Source: Pseudomonas fluorescens (GTDB taxonomy: Bacteria; Pseudomonadota; Gammaproteobacteria; Pseudomonadales; Pseudomonadaceae). From it: DNA of 64,000 bases. The DNA lies in NCBI RefSeq assembly GCF_902497895.1, contig NZ_CABVHQ010000003.1, positions 62,001 to 126,000 on the forward strand, written 5' to 3'. The notes under the pieces are model-generated. The model saw nothing but the letters and a program-made list of their open reading frames with translations, had not been told where the DNA came from and did no database searches. Positions 37,139 to 44,754 of this stretch are shown here, piece by piece. The translations under genes and the position numbers were made by a program. Position 1 is the first letter of the stretch. Each line of letters begins with the position of its first letter.

Positions 37139-38440
37139 ATGACTGATGTACGTACACCTGCTGCCGATAATCCCGCTGTAGAGATTTCACGCGACACTGC
37201 TGCGTCCAGCAAAGGTTGGAGTAAACATGACACCACCTGGATGCTCGGTCTCTATGGCACCGCGATTGGTGCCGGTACCTTGTTCCTGCCGATCAACGCT
37301 GGCGTGGGCGGTTTCTGGCCGCTGTTGGTACTGGCAGTGCTGGCCTTCCCAATGACCTTCTTCGCCCACCGGGGCCTGACCCGCTTTGTGTTGTCCGGGC
37401 GTTCCGGGAACATCACCGAAGTGGTCGAAGAGCACTTCGGCGTTGGCGCCGGCAAGCTGATCACCCTGCTGTATTTCTTTGCGATCTTCCCGATCCTGCT
37501 GGTGTACAGCGTGGCGCTGACCAACACCCTGAGCAGTTTCATGGAACACCAACTGCATATCACCCCGCCACCACGGGCGATCCTCTCGCTGGTACTGATC
37601 CTCGGTTTGATGGCCATCGTGCGCTGCGGCCAGAGTGTGATCGTCAAGGCCATGAGCGTGCTGGTCTACCCGTTCGTCGCCGCCCTGCTGCTGCTTGGCT
37701 TGAGCCTGATCCCCAACTGGAACGGTTCGTTCTTCGCCTCCGCCAGCGAAGGCATGCCGCTGCCGATGTTCTTCAAAACCTTGTGGCTGGCGATTCCAGT
37801 GATGGTGTTCTCGTTCAACCATTCACCGATCATTTCCGCGTTTGCGCTCGACCAGAAGCAGCGTTACGGCGACCAGGCCGAACGCAAGAGCAGCGGCATC
37901 CTGGCGATCGCCCACAGCATGATGGTGCTGACGGTGATGTTCTTCTGCTTCAGCTGCGTGCTGGCGTTGTCTCCCGCTGATCTGGCGACCGCCAAGGCGC
38001 AGAACATCTCGATCCTGTCCTACCTGGCCAACCACTTCCAGACCCCGGTCATCGCCTATGCCGCGCCGTTGATTGCACTGGTAGCGATCACCAAATCCTT
38101 CCTCGGCCACTACATCGGCGCCAGCGAAGGCTTCCAGGGGCTGATCGTGAAAACCCTGCGCAGCCGCGGCCAGGTCATCTCGGCGAGCTGGCTGAATCGT
38201 GCGACTGCGCTGTTCATGGTGCTGACCTGCTGGGCCGTGGCGACCTTCAACCCGAGCATCCTCGGGATGATCGAAACCCTCGGCGGGCCGATCATCGCCT
38301 GTCTGCTATTCCTGATGCCAATGTATGCGATTCGTCGGGTACCGGCACTGCGCCAGTACTCCGGGCAACTGTCGAATGTGTTTGTGGTCGTGATCGGTTT
38401 GGTGGCGCTGTCGGCGATTATCTTCTCGTTTATGCCCTGA
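37139..38440 (+). CDS. sdaC: Serine/threonine transporter, HAAAP (SdaC/TdcC) family
   Basis: 433 residues, eleven hydrophobic segments; GTAIGAGTLFLPINAGVGGF is the family signature in helix 1. Proton-coupled uptake of serine (or threonine) into the cell, feeding the upstream dehydratase. ATG 37139 has GAGG eight bases upstream; a GTG at 37103 would add twelve residues. A repeat cluster follows the stop codon. Confidence 0.9.
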   Translation: MTDVRTPAADNPAVEISRDTAASSKGWSKHDTTWMLGLYGTAIGAGTLFLPINAGVGGFWPLLVLAVLAFPMTFFAHRGLTRFVLSGRSGNITEVVEEHFGVGAGKLITLLYFFAIFPILLVYSVALTNTLSSFMEHQLHITPPPRAILSLVLILGLMAIVRCGQSVIVKAMSVLVYPFVAALLLLGLSLIPNWNGSFFASASEGMPLPMFFKTLWLAIPVMVFSFNHSPIISAFALDQKQRYGDQAERKSSGILAIAHSMMVLTVMFFCFSCVLALSPADLATAKAQNISILSYLANHFQTPVIAYAAPLIALVAITKSFLGHYIGASEGFQGLIVKTLRSRGQVISASWLNRATALFMVLTCWAVATFNPSILGMIETLGGPIIACLLFLMPMYAIRRVPALRQYSGQLSNVFVVVIGLVALSAIIFSFMP

Positions 38441-38473
38441 AACGGGCACACCTCAGGTGCAGCACTGTCTCCC

Positions 38474-38704
38474 GTAGCAGCTGCCGAAAGCTGCGTCCGG
38501 CTCGTGTAGCAGCTGCCGAAGGCTGCGTTCAGCTCGTGTAGCAGCTGCCGAGCCTGCGAGGCTGCGTTCGGCTGCGAAGCCTGCGAGGCTGCGTTCGGCT
38601 GCGAAGCAGTCGTAAAATCAAGCACCGCGGTATTCCAGACAAACCGTGCAAGCAGGATTTACGACTGCTGCGCAGCCGAACGCAGCCTTCGGCAGCTGCT
38701 ACGG
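38474..38704. repeat. Compound REP cluster with amplified left arm
   Basis: GTAGCAGCTGCCGA starts at 38474, 38506 and 38538, with an additional internal GCCTGCGAGGCTGCGTTCGG duplication (~38562 and 38579); the right arm is single, ending CAGCTGCTACGG at 38704. Located in the 485-bp gap 38441-38925. The rest of that gap holds no convincing gene; an ORF from ~38817 is out of frame with and overlaps the DUF3509 gene. Confidence 0.82.
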
Positions 38705-38880
38705 CTCGCATAACGTCTTAACCAGCATTAGGCCAGTGAACCCGCCTTTTTATTGCTGGTTTATTGCCTGACAATTTTCCCGGCATGCCCTTTGCTTTCA
38801 CCAGTCATGAAGAAAAATGGAATTGCAAAACCTCAGCGAACAACCTGCCGGCGGTCCGGAATTGCGAACTAATCCTGATA

Positions 38881-38917
38881 ACCGCCGGTCAATGACTGCA
38901 TGTTCTAATCAGGCGGT
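38881..38917 (+). promoter_or_regulatory. Hairpin over the ribosome-binding site of the DUF3509 gene
   Basis: ACCGCC (38881-38886) is complementary to GGCGGT (38912-38917), which contains the only Shine-Dalgarno-like sequence, nine bases before ATG 38926. Closing it would lower initiation. Only six pairs, so weak evidence. Confidence 0.35.
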
Positions 38918-38925
38918 AACGCAAT

Positions 38926-39255
38926 ATGGACAATCCATTCCAGATTATTACCGAAGCGTTTGCCCCGGAGTATCAGGTCAACCTGAGCATTCAGGGCCTC
39001 GACGGTCGCATTATGCTGACCCTTTCCAACGCCGGCCACGTTGTGGCCAAGCGCATGATCAGCGCCGAGCAGCGCAATGATCCGCAGCGTCTGAAACGGC
39101 TGGTGCAAAGTATTCAGTTCGGCATCGCCATCGAGCATGGCCACAGCGCCATGGAGATTCTCGAGGCCATGACCGACAGCGACAACCTCACCCTGCCGGC
39201 GCCACCGCGCAAGGGTCGGCCCGCCGGCCAACCGGTGCGTGGGGTGGCGATTTAA
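38926..39255 (+). CDS. DUF3509 protein
   Basis: 109 residues, no signal peptide or membrane segment. The pattern MDNPFQIITEAFAPEYQVNL...GRIMLTLSNAGHVVAKRMIS matches DUF3509, a Pseudomonas-restricted family of unknown function. Its tail is Pro/Arg-rich (LPAPPRKGRPAGQ). It converges with the PsiE gene and overlaps its end by four bases. The leader has only GGCGG, which can pair with an upstream ACCGCC. Confidence 0.85.
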   Translation: MDNPFQIITEAFAPEYQVNLSIQGLDGRIMLTLSNAGHVVAKRMISAEQRNDPQRLKRLVQSIQFGIAIEHGHSAMEILEAMTDSDNLTLPAPPRKGRPAGQPVRGVAI

Positions 39256-39752
39256 AGCTCGCCCTTCTCCACTTCCTGATACTCACCCGAACCCGCGGCG
39301 CCCTTGCGTTGCGGGCGTTCGACCTTCACCGAAGGGAACTGCGATGAGGCGTAACGCACCACCAGAATCGCAAACGCCAGCAGCAAAATCCCGCCGCACA
39401 GATAAATAATCCCCAGGTCTGGCGGACTGTGGTGTGAAACGTTGGAAATCAGCAGACGGGTCAGCGCGGTGATCGCCACATAGATCAGAAAGCGCACCGG
39501 CATGTGGTTGGTCTTGAAGTAAATCCCGACCATCGCACCCAATTCGAGATAGATGAACAGCAGCAGAATGTCATCGATCTTGATATGACCCTCTTCGATC
39601 ATCTGCAGAAATTCCATCACCGCAGCCCAGGCCGTCACCGCCCCAATGGCGAACAGCGCCAGGTAGTGGAAGGTCTCGACAAACAGATTGCCCAGGGACT
39701 CGGCCACTTCGTGGACGTTTTGCCGCAGGTTCTCGGCCCAGTTGATTTTCAC
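39252..39752 (-). CDS. PsiE-family phosphate-starvation-inducible membrane protein
   Basis: 166 residues with four hydrophobic segments (TFHYLALFAIGAVTAWAAV, DILLLFIYLELGAMVGIYF, FLIYVAITALTRLLI, LGIIYLCGGILLLAFAILVV) and the family motif YLELGAMVGIYFKTNHMPVR. PsiE is induced by phosphate starvation in E. coli; its function is unknown. Acidic/basic C-terminal tail. Monocistronic by position, with AAGGAAG upstream of ATG 39752. Confidence 0.9.
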   Translation of the reverse strand: MKINWAENLRQNVHEVAESLGNLFVETFHYLALFAIGAVTAWAAVMEFLQMIEEGHIKIDDILLLFIYLELGAMVGIYFKTNHMPVRFLIYVAITALTRLLISNVSHHSPPDLGIIYLCGGILLLAFAILVVRYASSQFPSVKVERPQRKGAAGSGEYQEVEKGEL

Positions 39753-39953
39753 GATAGTACTTCCTTAGGTCGGTTCGACCGGATCATGCGGGTTTGATGT
39801 GACGGTTGATCTGCATGCAGAAAAAAGGCCAGAGAGTGATAAGTGAGATGGTGGCGGGTTGGCATGAGGCACTTTCTGTGGTGTCTGTCTGACGCTACGC
39901 GGGCAAGCTCCAATGCCGGCCAGTTAACGGAAATCTATCAACTGGTGATTAAT

Positions 39954-40123
39954 TGTGGCGAGGGGGCTTGCTGTGGCGAGGGGGCTTGTCGGAACGCCGC
40001 ACCGCCCCGCTGGAGTGCGAAGCACTCCCAAAACCTGCAACGGTGTTTTGTCAGGAACACCGCGGTTGGCTGGCTTTGGGGCCGCTGCGCGCCCCAGCGG
40101 GGGCAAGCCCCCTCGCCACAGGG
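39954..40123. repeat. REPIN with duplicated left head
   Basis: GTGGCGAGGGGGCTTG occurs twice in tandem (39955 and 39973, 18-bp period); the single right arm GGGGGCAAGCCCCCTCGCCA ends near 40119. A short motif CAAGCTCCAATGCCGGCCAG at 39904, shared with 17602 and 46957, lies just before. It accounts for the 378-bp gap 39753-40130. Confidence 0.85.
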
Positions 40124-40130
40124 TTTGTGC

Positions 40131-40445
40131 CTATTTCGAGATCTGCGCCTGCAACCGTCGACCGATCACGTCCAGCAGATCACACCCATCGCGCAGTGGA
40201 ATAGCACACAGCCGGGCGAAGTCGTGGAGGATCACCGCATCGGTATGAATCTCCTGGCGCATGGCCAGATTCTCCATCAGCTGAGTGACGGTGCGGATGC
40301 GGTAATCGGCAGCGTCTTGGAGCACATCGAGTGGTGCCTGGGTGTCGACGAACAGAGTCGGGATATCGCAATCGTTGCTGGTGAGGGGCATGTAGCGATT
40401 GGTGGGGTCGGTGGAAAAGGGTAGATCGGGGGTAAGTGTTTTCAT
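40131..40445 (-). CDS. Small hypothetical protein with a structured leader
   Basis: 104 residues, not recognised with confidence. Start ATG 40445 has GGAG seven bases upstream; the longer frame from 40478 has no leader. The sequence is soluble, with PTLFVDTQAPLDVLQDAADY followed by a helical region (RTVTQLMENLAMRQEIHTDA, LHDFARLCAIPLRDGCDLLD). The layout (short Pro-rich start, then a stretch ending in a helix of aliphatic residues) resembles small Pseudomonas-only families such as DUF6124 or DUF3077, but I cannot assign it. Its 5' leader contains an unusual folded region (see 40451-40569). Confidence 0.6.
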   Translation of the reverse strand: MKTLTPDLPFSTDPTNRYMPLTSNDCDIPTLFVDTQAPLDVLQDAADYRIRTVTQLMENLAMRQEIHTDAVILHDFARLCAIPLRDGCDLLDVIGRRLQAQISK

Positions 40446-40450
40446 TTGAG

Positions 40451-40569
40451 AGCTCCGGTTATGCATGGGAGCTGCCAACGGCCTTCCTACGGGCTTGGGT
40501 GGCAGCTATACGCGGGGTAGGAATACCGAGTACCAGAGAGACTCGGCCACGTCGAAACGTGCCCGCGTA
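40451..40569 (-). promoter_or_regulatory. Candidate structured 5' leader with alternative hairpins
   Basis: Reading toward the small gene on the minus strand: an 8-bp stem (40569-40562 with 40516-40509) closes three hairpins (40561-40548 with a TTCG loop, 40545-40527, 40526-40517). Next, AGCTGCCA/TGGCAGCT (40507-40500 with 40477-40470) forms an 8-bp stem. Finally AGCTCC (40473-40468) can pair with GGAGCT (40456-40451), which is the Shine-Dalgarno region. The last two helices share bases 40470-40473 and exclude each other. Candidate riboswitch-like or thermosensor element; strand and function are inferred. Confidence 0.45.
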
Positions 40570-40784
40570 CAGCCGCCGAAACGGATCTTACGGACGCATG
40601 TTAAGCGCCGCAATCAGGTATCGACGCGAACGAGTCTCCGGTACTTGAAAGGTTCCTACACCCTGCCACTGAATTTGCAGTGACCGCCAAAGATTATCGA
40701 TGCAGCCAATCTCCCGCCAGTTCACCCAAACCGCTACAACTTGCGGGAAATGTCCGATGGCTTCGCCCGGAAATGTGACCCCCT

Positions 40785-40886
40785 TGTAGGAGCGAGCTTG
40801 CTCGCGATGGACGTATGGATGGCGCGTTTATTCAAGAAATACGCGTTATCGTTAACGTCCATCGCGAGCAAGCTCGCTCCCACAGG
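40785..40886. repeat. REPIN upstream of yebG
   Basis: GTAGGAGCGAGCTTGCTCGC (40786) and its complement ending CGCGAGCAAGCTCGCTCCCA (to ~40882), extended inward by GATGGACGT/ACGTCCATC. Same family as the copy in algK. Together with the leader at 40451 it covers much of the 578-bp gap 40446-41023. A short ORF from 40465 has no leader and is judged spurious. Confidence 0.88.
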
Positions 40887-40963
40887 GTTGCAGGCAAACC
40901 CCTAAAACACAGCTACATTCAAAAGCCACTACCCAAAACGTCGGGATTCGCTTATCCTTTTAG

Positions 40964-40979
40964 CTGTATAAAAATACAG
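40964..40979 (+). promoter_or_regulatory. LexA (SOS) operator of yebG
   Basis: CTGTATAAAAATACAG matches the CTGT-N8-ACAG consensus perfectly as a near-palindrome, 45 bp upstream of ATG 41024, overlapping a TATAAAAAT that could serve as the -10 region. Confidence 0.9.
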
Positions 40980-41023
40980 TAGTCGCAAAAGACAACTTAT
41001 CGTGAAGGCATGTGAGGTGGTAA

Positions 41024-41410
41024 ATGGCCGTCGAAGTGGTATACCGCAGCAGCCGAGATCTGGAGCGCTTGTTCATGGATAAAGCCGAAGCTGACCGTCA
41101 TGACAAAATGCTCGAACTGGCCGAGTTGCTGGCTGAAGTGTTGCAAAAAGCCGTTCCGTCGCTGACCGAGCAGCAAGTGGAAGAAGCCGGGATCTACATG
41201 GCGAAAAACCGCGATGTGTTCGCCAAGGCATTCAAGAGCCAACCGGACGCCCTGTCCGAGTTGCTCAACGTGCCGGCTGAAGTGGCTAAAGTCGCTGAAC
41301 CGGTTGAAGCACCTGAAGTGACTGAAGCAGTTGAACCGGTCGAAGCAACCGAAACAGCTGAGCCCGTCAAGCCCGCGAAAGCCGCGAAAGCCGCCAAGCC
41401 CGCGAAGTAA
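41024..41410 (+). CDS. yebG: YebG-family SOS-induced protein
   Basis: 128 residues. The first ~75 (MAVEVVYRSSRDLERLFMDK...LAELLAEVLQK) are the YebG domain, a small DNA-damage-inducible protein whose molecular role is not known. The C-terminal ~45 residues are a low-complexity Ala/Pro/Glu/Lys tail (EPVEAPEVTEAVEPVEATE, KPAKAAKAAKPAK), which is longer than in E. coli. A perfect LexA operator upstream supports SOS control. Terminator directly downstream. Confidence 0.93.
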   Translation: MAVEVVYRSSRDLERLFMDKAEADRHDKMLELAELLAEVLQKAVPSLTEQQVEEAGIYMAKNRDVFAKAFKSQPDALSELLNVPAEVAKVAEPVEAPEVTEAVEPVEATETAEPVKPAKAAKAAKPAK

Positions 41411-41429
41411 GCAACGCCCGAATTGAATA

Positions 41430-41460
41430 GGCCCTGAGTCACTGGCTCAGGGCCTTTTTA
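41430..41460 (+). terminator. Intrinsic terminator of yebG
   Basis: GGCCCTGAG (41430-41438) pairs with CTCAGGGCC (41446-41454), followed by TTTTTA. Confidence 0.92.
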
Positions 41461-41477
41461 ATGCCAGCAGAAAAAGT

Positions 41478-42587
41478 CTAATCCTCGGGTTTCTCCAGCG
41501 CTTCGACCAACGCCTTGAAGAACCGCGCCGCCTCACCGCCCGTCACCGCCCGGTGATCGAAGGTCAGGGACAGCGGCAGGATCGGATGCACCACGACCTT
41601 GCCGTTCATGGCGACCGGTTCGTCGCGAATGGCGCCGGCGGCGAGAATTGCCACCTGGGGTGGCACCACCACCGGATTGGCGTAGCGTCCGAACAGGGTG
41701 CCGAAATTGGACAGGGTCAAAGTCGCGCCCATCATTTCCTGGGGTGGTATCGAGCGCGCCTGTACGTCGGCGCGCAATCGATTCATGCCCTCTTTAAGGT
41801 CGGCCGAGGCACGCTTGCCGACATCGCGCAGCACCGGCACAAACAAACCGTCCGGCGTGTCGACCGCGATGCCCAGATCGAGAGTCTGATGCTGCTTGAT
41901 CGACAGCGACTTGCCATCGAACGCGCTGTTCAACACGGGTTCCACCGCACAGGCGGCGGCCATGGCCTTGGCCAGGCGAATCAACGGATCCCGGGCCTGG
42001 CCCCAGCGATGCAAGTCGGCATCGCCGAAGATCGTCACCGGCACCACTTCGGCGTGGGACCTGGCCATGTTCAGCGCCATGCTGCGACGCACACCGCGCA
42101 GCTGCTCGCCGCCGAATTTTTCGCGCTCGGTCCGGGACGCGCTCTCGACGTCGCTGCGGGTAATCAGGCCATCGGCACCGGAACCGCTCAGCCCGCTCAA
42201 GTCGACGCCCAGTTGCCGGGCCAGTTGCCGCACTGCCGGGGTGGCGCGAGTCGCCATATGCTCGCGGGTCGACGGCGCGGCACCGACGAAAAACTGATCG
42301 TCCTGGCTGCTACCACCCCCTTCCAGGCGCCCGACCACCGTGCCCGCATCCGCCTCGCCTTCATAACCGAGCAACGGCTCGCCGACGTGCAGGATGTCGC
42401 CTTCACCACCGTAGGTTTTCGCCACCACCCCGTCATAGGGCGCGGGAATATCTACCAGCGCCTTGGCGGTTTCCACCGAGACCAGCAATTGATCGGCCTT
42501 GACCGTATCGCCGATCTTGACGTGCCATTTGACGATTTCCGCTTCCTGCAGACCTTCGCCCAGGTCGGGCAGTTTGAAAAATTTCAT
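41478..42587 (-). CDS. Dihydrolipoamide acyltransferase (E2) of a 2-oxoacid dehydrogenase complex
   Basis: 369 residues: an N-terminal lipoyl domain with the lipoyl-lysine in VETAKALVDIP, a peripheral-subunit-binding domain (RATPAVRQLARQLGVDLSGL), and a catalytic domain with FDHRAVTGGEAARF. The usual DHRxxDG motif has Thr for Asp here, a variant seen in some families of this enzyme. Last gene of the leucine dehydrogenase/E1alpha/E1beta/E2 cluster, which corresponds to P. aeruginosa PA3415-PA3418. No E3 gene is present, so lipoamide dehydrogenase must come from elsewhere. Start ATG 42587 after GGAGGGAG. Confidence 0.9.
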   Translation of the reverse strand: MKFFKLPDLGEGLQEAEIVKWHVKIGDTVKADQLLVSVETAKALVDIPAPYDGVVAKTYGGEGDILHVGEPLLGYEGEADAGTVVGRLEGGGSSQDDQFFVGAAPSTREHMATRATPAVRQLARQLGVDLSGLSGSGADGLITRSDVESASRTEREKFGGEQLRGVRRSMALNMARSHAEVVPVTIFGDADLHRWGQARDPLIRLAKAMAAACAVEPVLNSAFDGKSLSIKQHQTLDLGIAVDTPDGLFVPVLRDVGKRASADLKEGMNRLRADVQARSIPPQEMMGATLTLSNFGTLFGRYANPVVVPPQVAILAAGAIRDEPVAMNGKVVVHPILPLSLTFDHRAVTGGEAARFFKALVEALEKPED

Positions 42588-42603
42588 CACTCCCTCCTCG
42601 GGC

Positions 42604-43590
42604 TCAGGCGAAATTCAGCACGCTGTCGCAGGCGTGAAGAATGTCTTCAACGCTGGGGATATACAGCTGCTCCAGTCGATACAGCGGCGGCGGAATATCC
42701 GGCGCGGTGACCCGCTGGATCGGCGCCTGCAATTCCAGCCACGCCCGTTCGTAGAGGCTGGCTGCGATTTCCGCGCCGACCCCACAGGAGCGCGGCGCTT
42801 CATGGACGATCACGCATCGGCCAGTCTTGCGCACCGAAGCCTCCAGGGTGTCGAGGTCCAAGGGTTTGATGCAGGCGACGTCGATCACCTCCGCCGACAC
42901 GCCCTGCTCGGCCAGAGCAGTGGCGGCCTGCAAGGTTTCCATGACACTGGCACCCCAGCTGATCAAGGTGATGTCGCTGCCTTCGCGCAAGGTGAAACAG
43001 CTATCGAGCGGCAGACGTTTGCCATCGTCGATAAGCGGTTGCGGGTTCATCCGGTAGAGCCGGGTGGGCTCCAGGAACACCACAGGGTCCGGATCATCGA
43101 TGGCCGCCAGCAGCAGGCCATAAGCTCGGGCCGGCGACGATGGGATCAGCACACGCAACCCCGGAATATGCGCGAACAGCGCCTCGGTACTTTCGCTGTG
43201 GTGCTCCGGGGCACGAATCCCGGCACCCATCGGGCTGCGCATGACTATCGGGCAGGTGATCCGCCCCCGGGTGCGGTTGCGCATGCGGCTGGCGTGAGAC
43301 ACCAAGTGTTCCATGGTGGCGTAGATGAAGCCCATGAACTGGATTTCCACCACCGGTTTCAAGCCTTGGGCGGCCATGCCGATCACCAGCCCGCCGAGCA
43401 TGGTTTCGGCCAGCGGCGAGTCGATTACCCGCTTGAAACCGAAGCTGTCTCGTAGCCCCAGGGTGGCGCGAAACACTCCGCCGTTGACGCCAACGTCTTC
43501 ACCCAGGACGATGACATTTTCGTCTTCGCCCATGGCTCGATGCAGGGCCAGGTTCACCGCTTCCAGCAGGCTGACTTTGGCGTCACTCAT
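42604..43590 (-). CDS. 2-oxoacid dehydrogenase E1 component, beta subunit
   Basis: 328 residues. Transketolase-like pyrimidine domain (EAVNLALHRAMGEDENVIVL, LAETMLGGLVIGMAAQGLKP) and C-terminal domain (EVIDVACIKPLDLDTLEASV). With E1alpha it decarboxylates a 2-oxo acid using thiamine diphosphate; the adjacent leucine dehydrogenase points to branched-chain 2-oxo acids. ATG 43590 with GGGAGG is chosen; a GTG at 43599 would add three residues. Overlaps the E1alpha stop by 8 bp. Confidence 0.92.
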   Translation of the reverse strand: MSDAKVSLLEAVNLALHRAMGEDENVIVLGEDVGVNGGVFRATLGLRDSFGFKRVIDSPLAETMLGGLVIGMAAQGLKPVVEIQFMGFIYATMEHLVSHASRMRNRTRGRITCPIVMRSPMGAGIRAPEHHSESTEALFAHIPGLRVLIPSSPARAYGLLLAAIDDPDPVVFLEPTRLYRMNPQPLIDDGKRLPLDSCFTLREGSDITLISWGASVMETLQAATALAEQGVSAEVIDVACIKPLDLDTLEASVRKTGRCVIVHEAPRSCGVGAEIAASLYERAWLELQAPIQRVTAPDIPPPLYRLEQLYIPSVEDILHACDSVLNFA

Positions 43591-44680
43591 GAGCCGCACC
43601 TCCCGCGCGCCGGGCTGCCCGCTCGAGAAACCATTCGCGCTGATCGGCCAGGGCTACCGGCCATTGTGCGTAGACGTAATCCATCAGCGTTTCAGGCGGC
43701 TGGCTGCCGGCCGCGTCGAAGTTATCCACAGCACGTTGCACCAGCTCCTGGCATTCGGCGATCAGCGCCTGTTCGCGACCTTCGTCCCAGACACCCTGCC
43801 CGGCCATGAAGGTTTGCAGGCGTTTGATCGGCTCTTCGAGCCAGGCGTGCTTGACCTCCTCGGCGGGGCGATAGCGCGTGGCATCGTCCGCGGTGGTGTG
43901 ATCGCCGAGGCGATAACTCAGGCACTCCAGCAACACCGGGCCCTTGCCATGACGCGCCCGCTCCAGGGCGATTTGCACTCGGTCATACACCGCGAGAAGG
44001 TCATTGCCGTCGACCTGTTCGCCGTGGAACCCGGCGCCAATCGCTTTCTGCGCCAGGGTCGGCGCGCCGCACTGAATCCGCCGCGGCACCGAGATCGCCC
44101 ACTGGTTGTTGTTGATCACAAACACCACCGGCAACTGCCAGGCGCCCGCCACGTTAAGGGCCTCGAGAAAGTCGCCTTTGCTGGTACCGCCATCACCGCA
44201 GGTAGTCACCACCACCCGGTGTTCGCCACGGATCTTGAATGCGCTGGCGACACCGCAGGCATGCAGCGCCTGGGTCGCGATGGGTACGCAGATCGGAAAG
44301 TCCTGAGCCACCGCCGGCTCGGCAAAGTGGCTGCCGCGTTCGTCTCCGCCCCAGTACAGCAGGATCTCTTCCATCCGCACCCCGCGCATCAACTGCACGG
44401 CGGTGTCGCGGTAATACGGCACCAGCACATCTTCGGCGTGCATCAGGCTGCCGATCGCCACGCCGATTGCTTCCTGGCCGAGGGTTGGGGCGTAGGTGCC
44501 GATACGCCCGGTGCGTTGCAGAGCGACGGCTTTGTGATCGAACAGGCGAGTCAACACCATCTGCCGGTAGAGGCGCGTCAGCAGGTTGAAGTCATCCGCC
44601 CAGGCAGGCAGTTCACCGAGCAATTGGCCATCGGGGGATAAATAACGGGTGTAGGGAAGATCGACCTTGTTATGGACCAT
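43583..44680 (-). CDS. 2-oxoacid dehydrogenase E1 component, alpha subunit
   Basis: 365 residues. The thiamine-diphosphate motif runs GDGGTSKGDFLEALN ... VINNNQWAIS, and the phosphorylation-loop-like RYRPAEEVKHAWLEEPIKRL region follows. Partner of the E1beta subunit. ATG 44680 has AAGGAG at ideal spacing; the frame is open to 45085 only across the dehydrogenase gene. Translationally coupled to E1beta and 74 bp downstream of leucine dehydrogenase. Confidence 0.93.
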   Translation of the reverse strand: MVHNKVDLPYTRYLSPDGQLLGELPAWADDFNLLTRLYRQMVLTRLFDHKAVALQRTGRIGTYAPTLGQEAIGVAIGSLMHAEDVLVPYYRDTAVQLMRGVRMEEILLYWGGDERGSHFAEPAVAQDFPICVPIATQALHACGVASAFKIRGEHRVVVTTCGDGGTSKGDFLEALNVAGAWQLPVVFVINNNQWAISVPRRIQCGAPTLAQKAIGAGFHGEQVDGNDLLAVYDRVQIALERARHGKGPVLLECLSYRLGDHTTADDATRYRPAEEVKHAWLEEPIKRLQTFMAGQGVWDEGREQALIAECQELVQRAVDNFDAAGSQPPETLMDYVYAQWPVALADQREWFLERAARRAGGAAHE

Positions 44681-44754
44681 GGCACAGCTCCTTGCACGCC
44701 GGATAAGCGTGATGCTGGGCTGTGGAGCAAGTTGGCCGGGGTCGGGCTTTGCTC

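Noticed and set aside
38817..39080. 87-residue ORF overlapping the DUF3509 gene
   Set aside because: Out of frame with a recognisable gene and without supporting features.
40465..40683. Small Arg-rich ORF on the + strand over the structured leader
   Set aside because: No ribosome-binding site; the sequence is better explained as folded RNA or DNA. Kept as a caveat for strand assignment.
41478..42587. E2 gene as inactive because DHRxxDG has Thr for Asp
   Set aside because: The catalytic His is present and Thr occurs in related acyltransferases, so inactivity is not supported.
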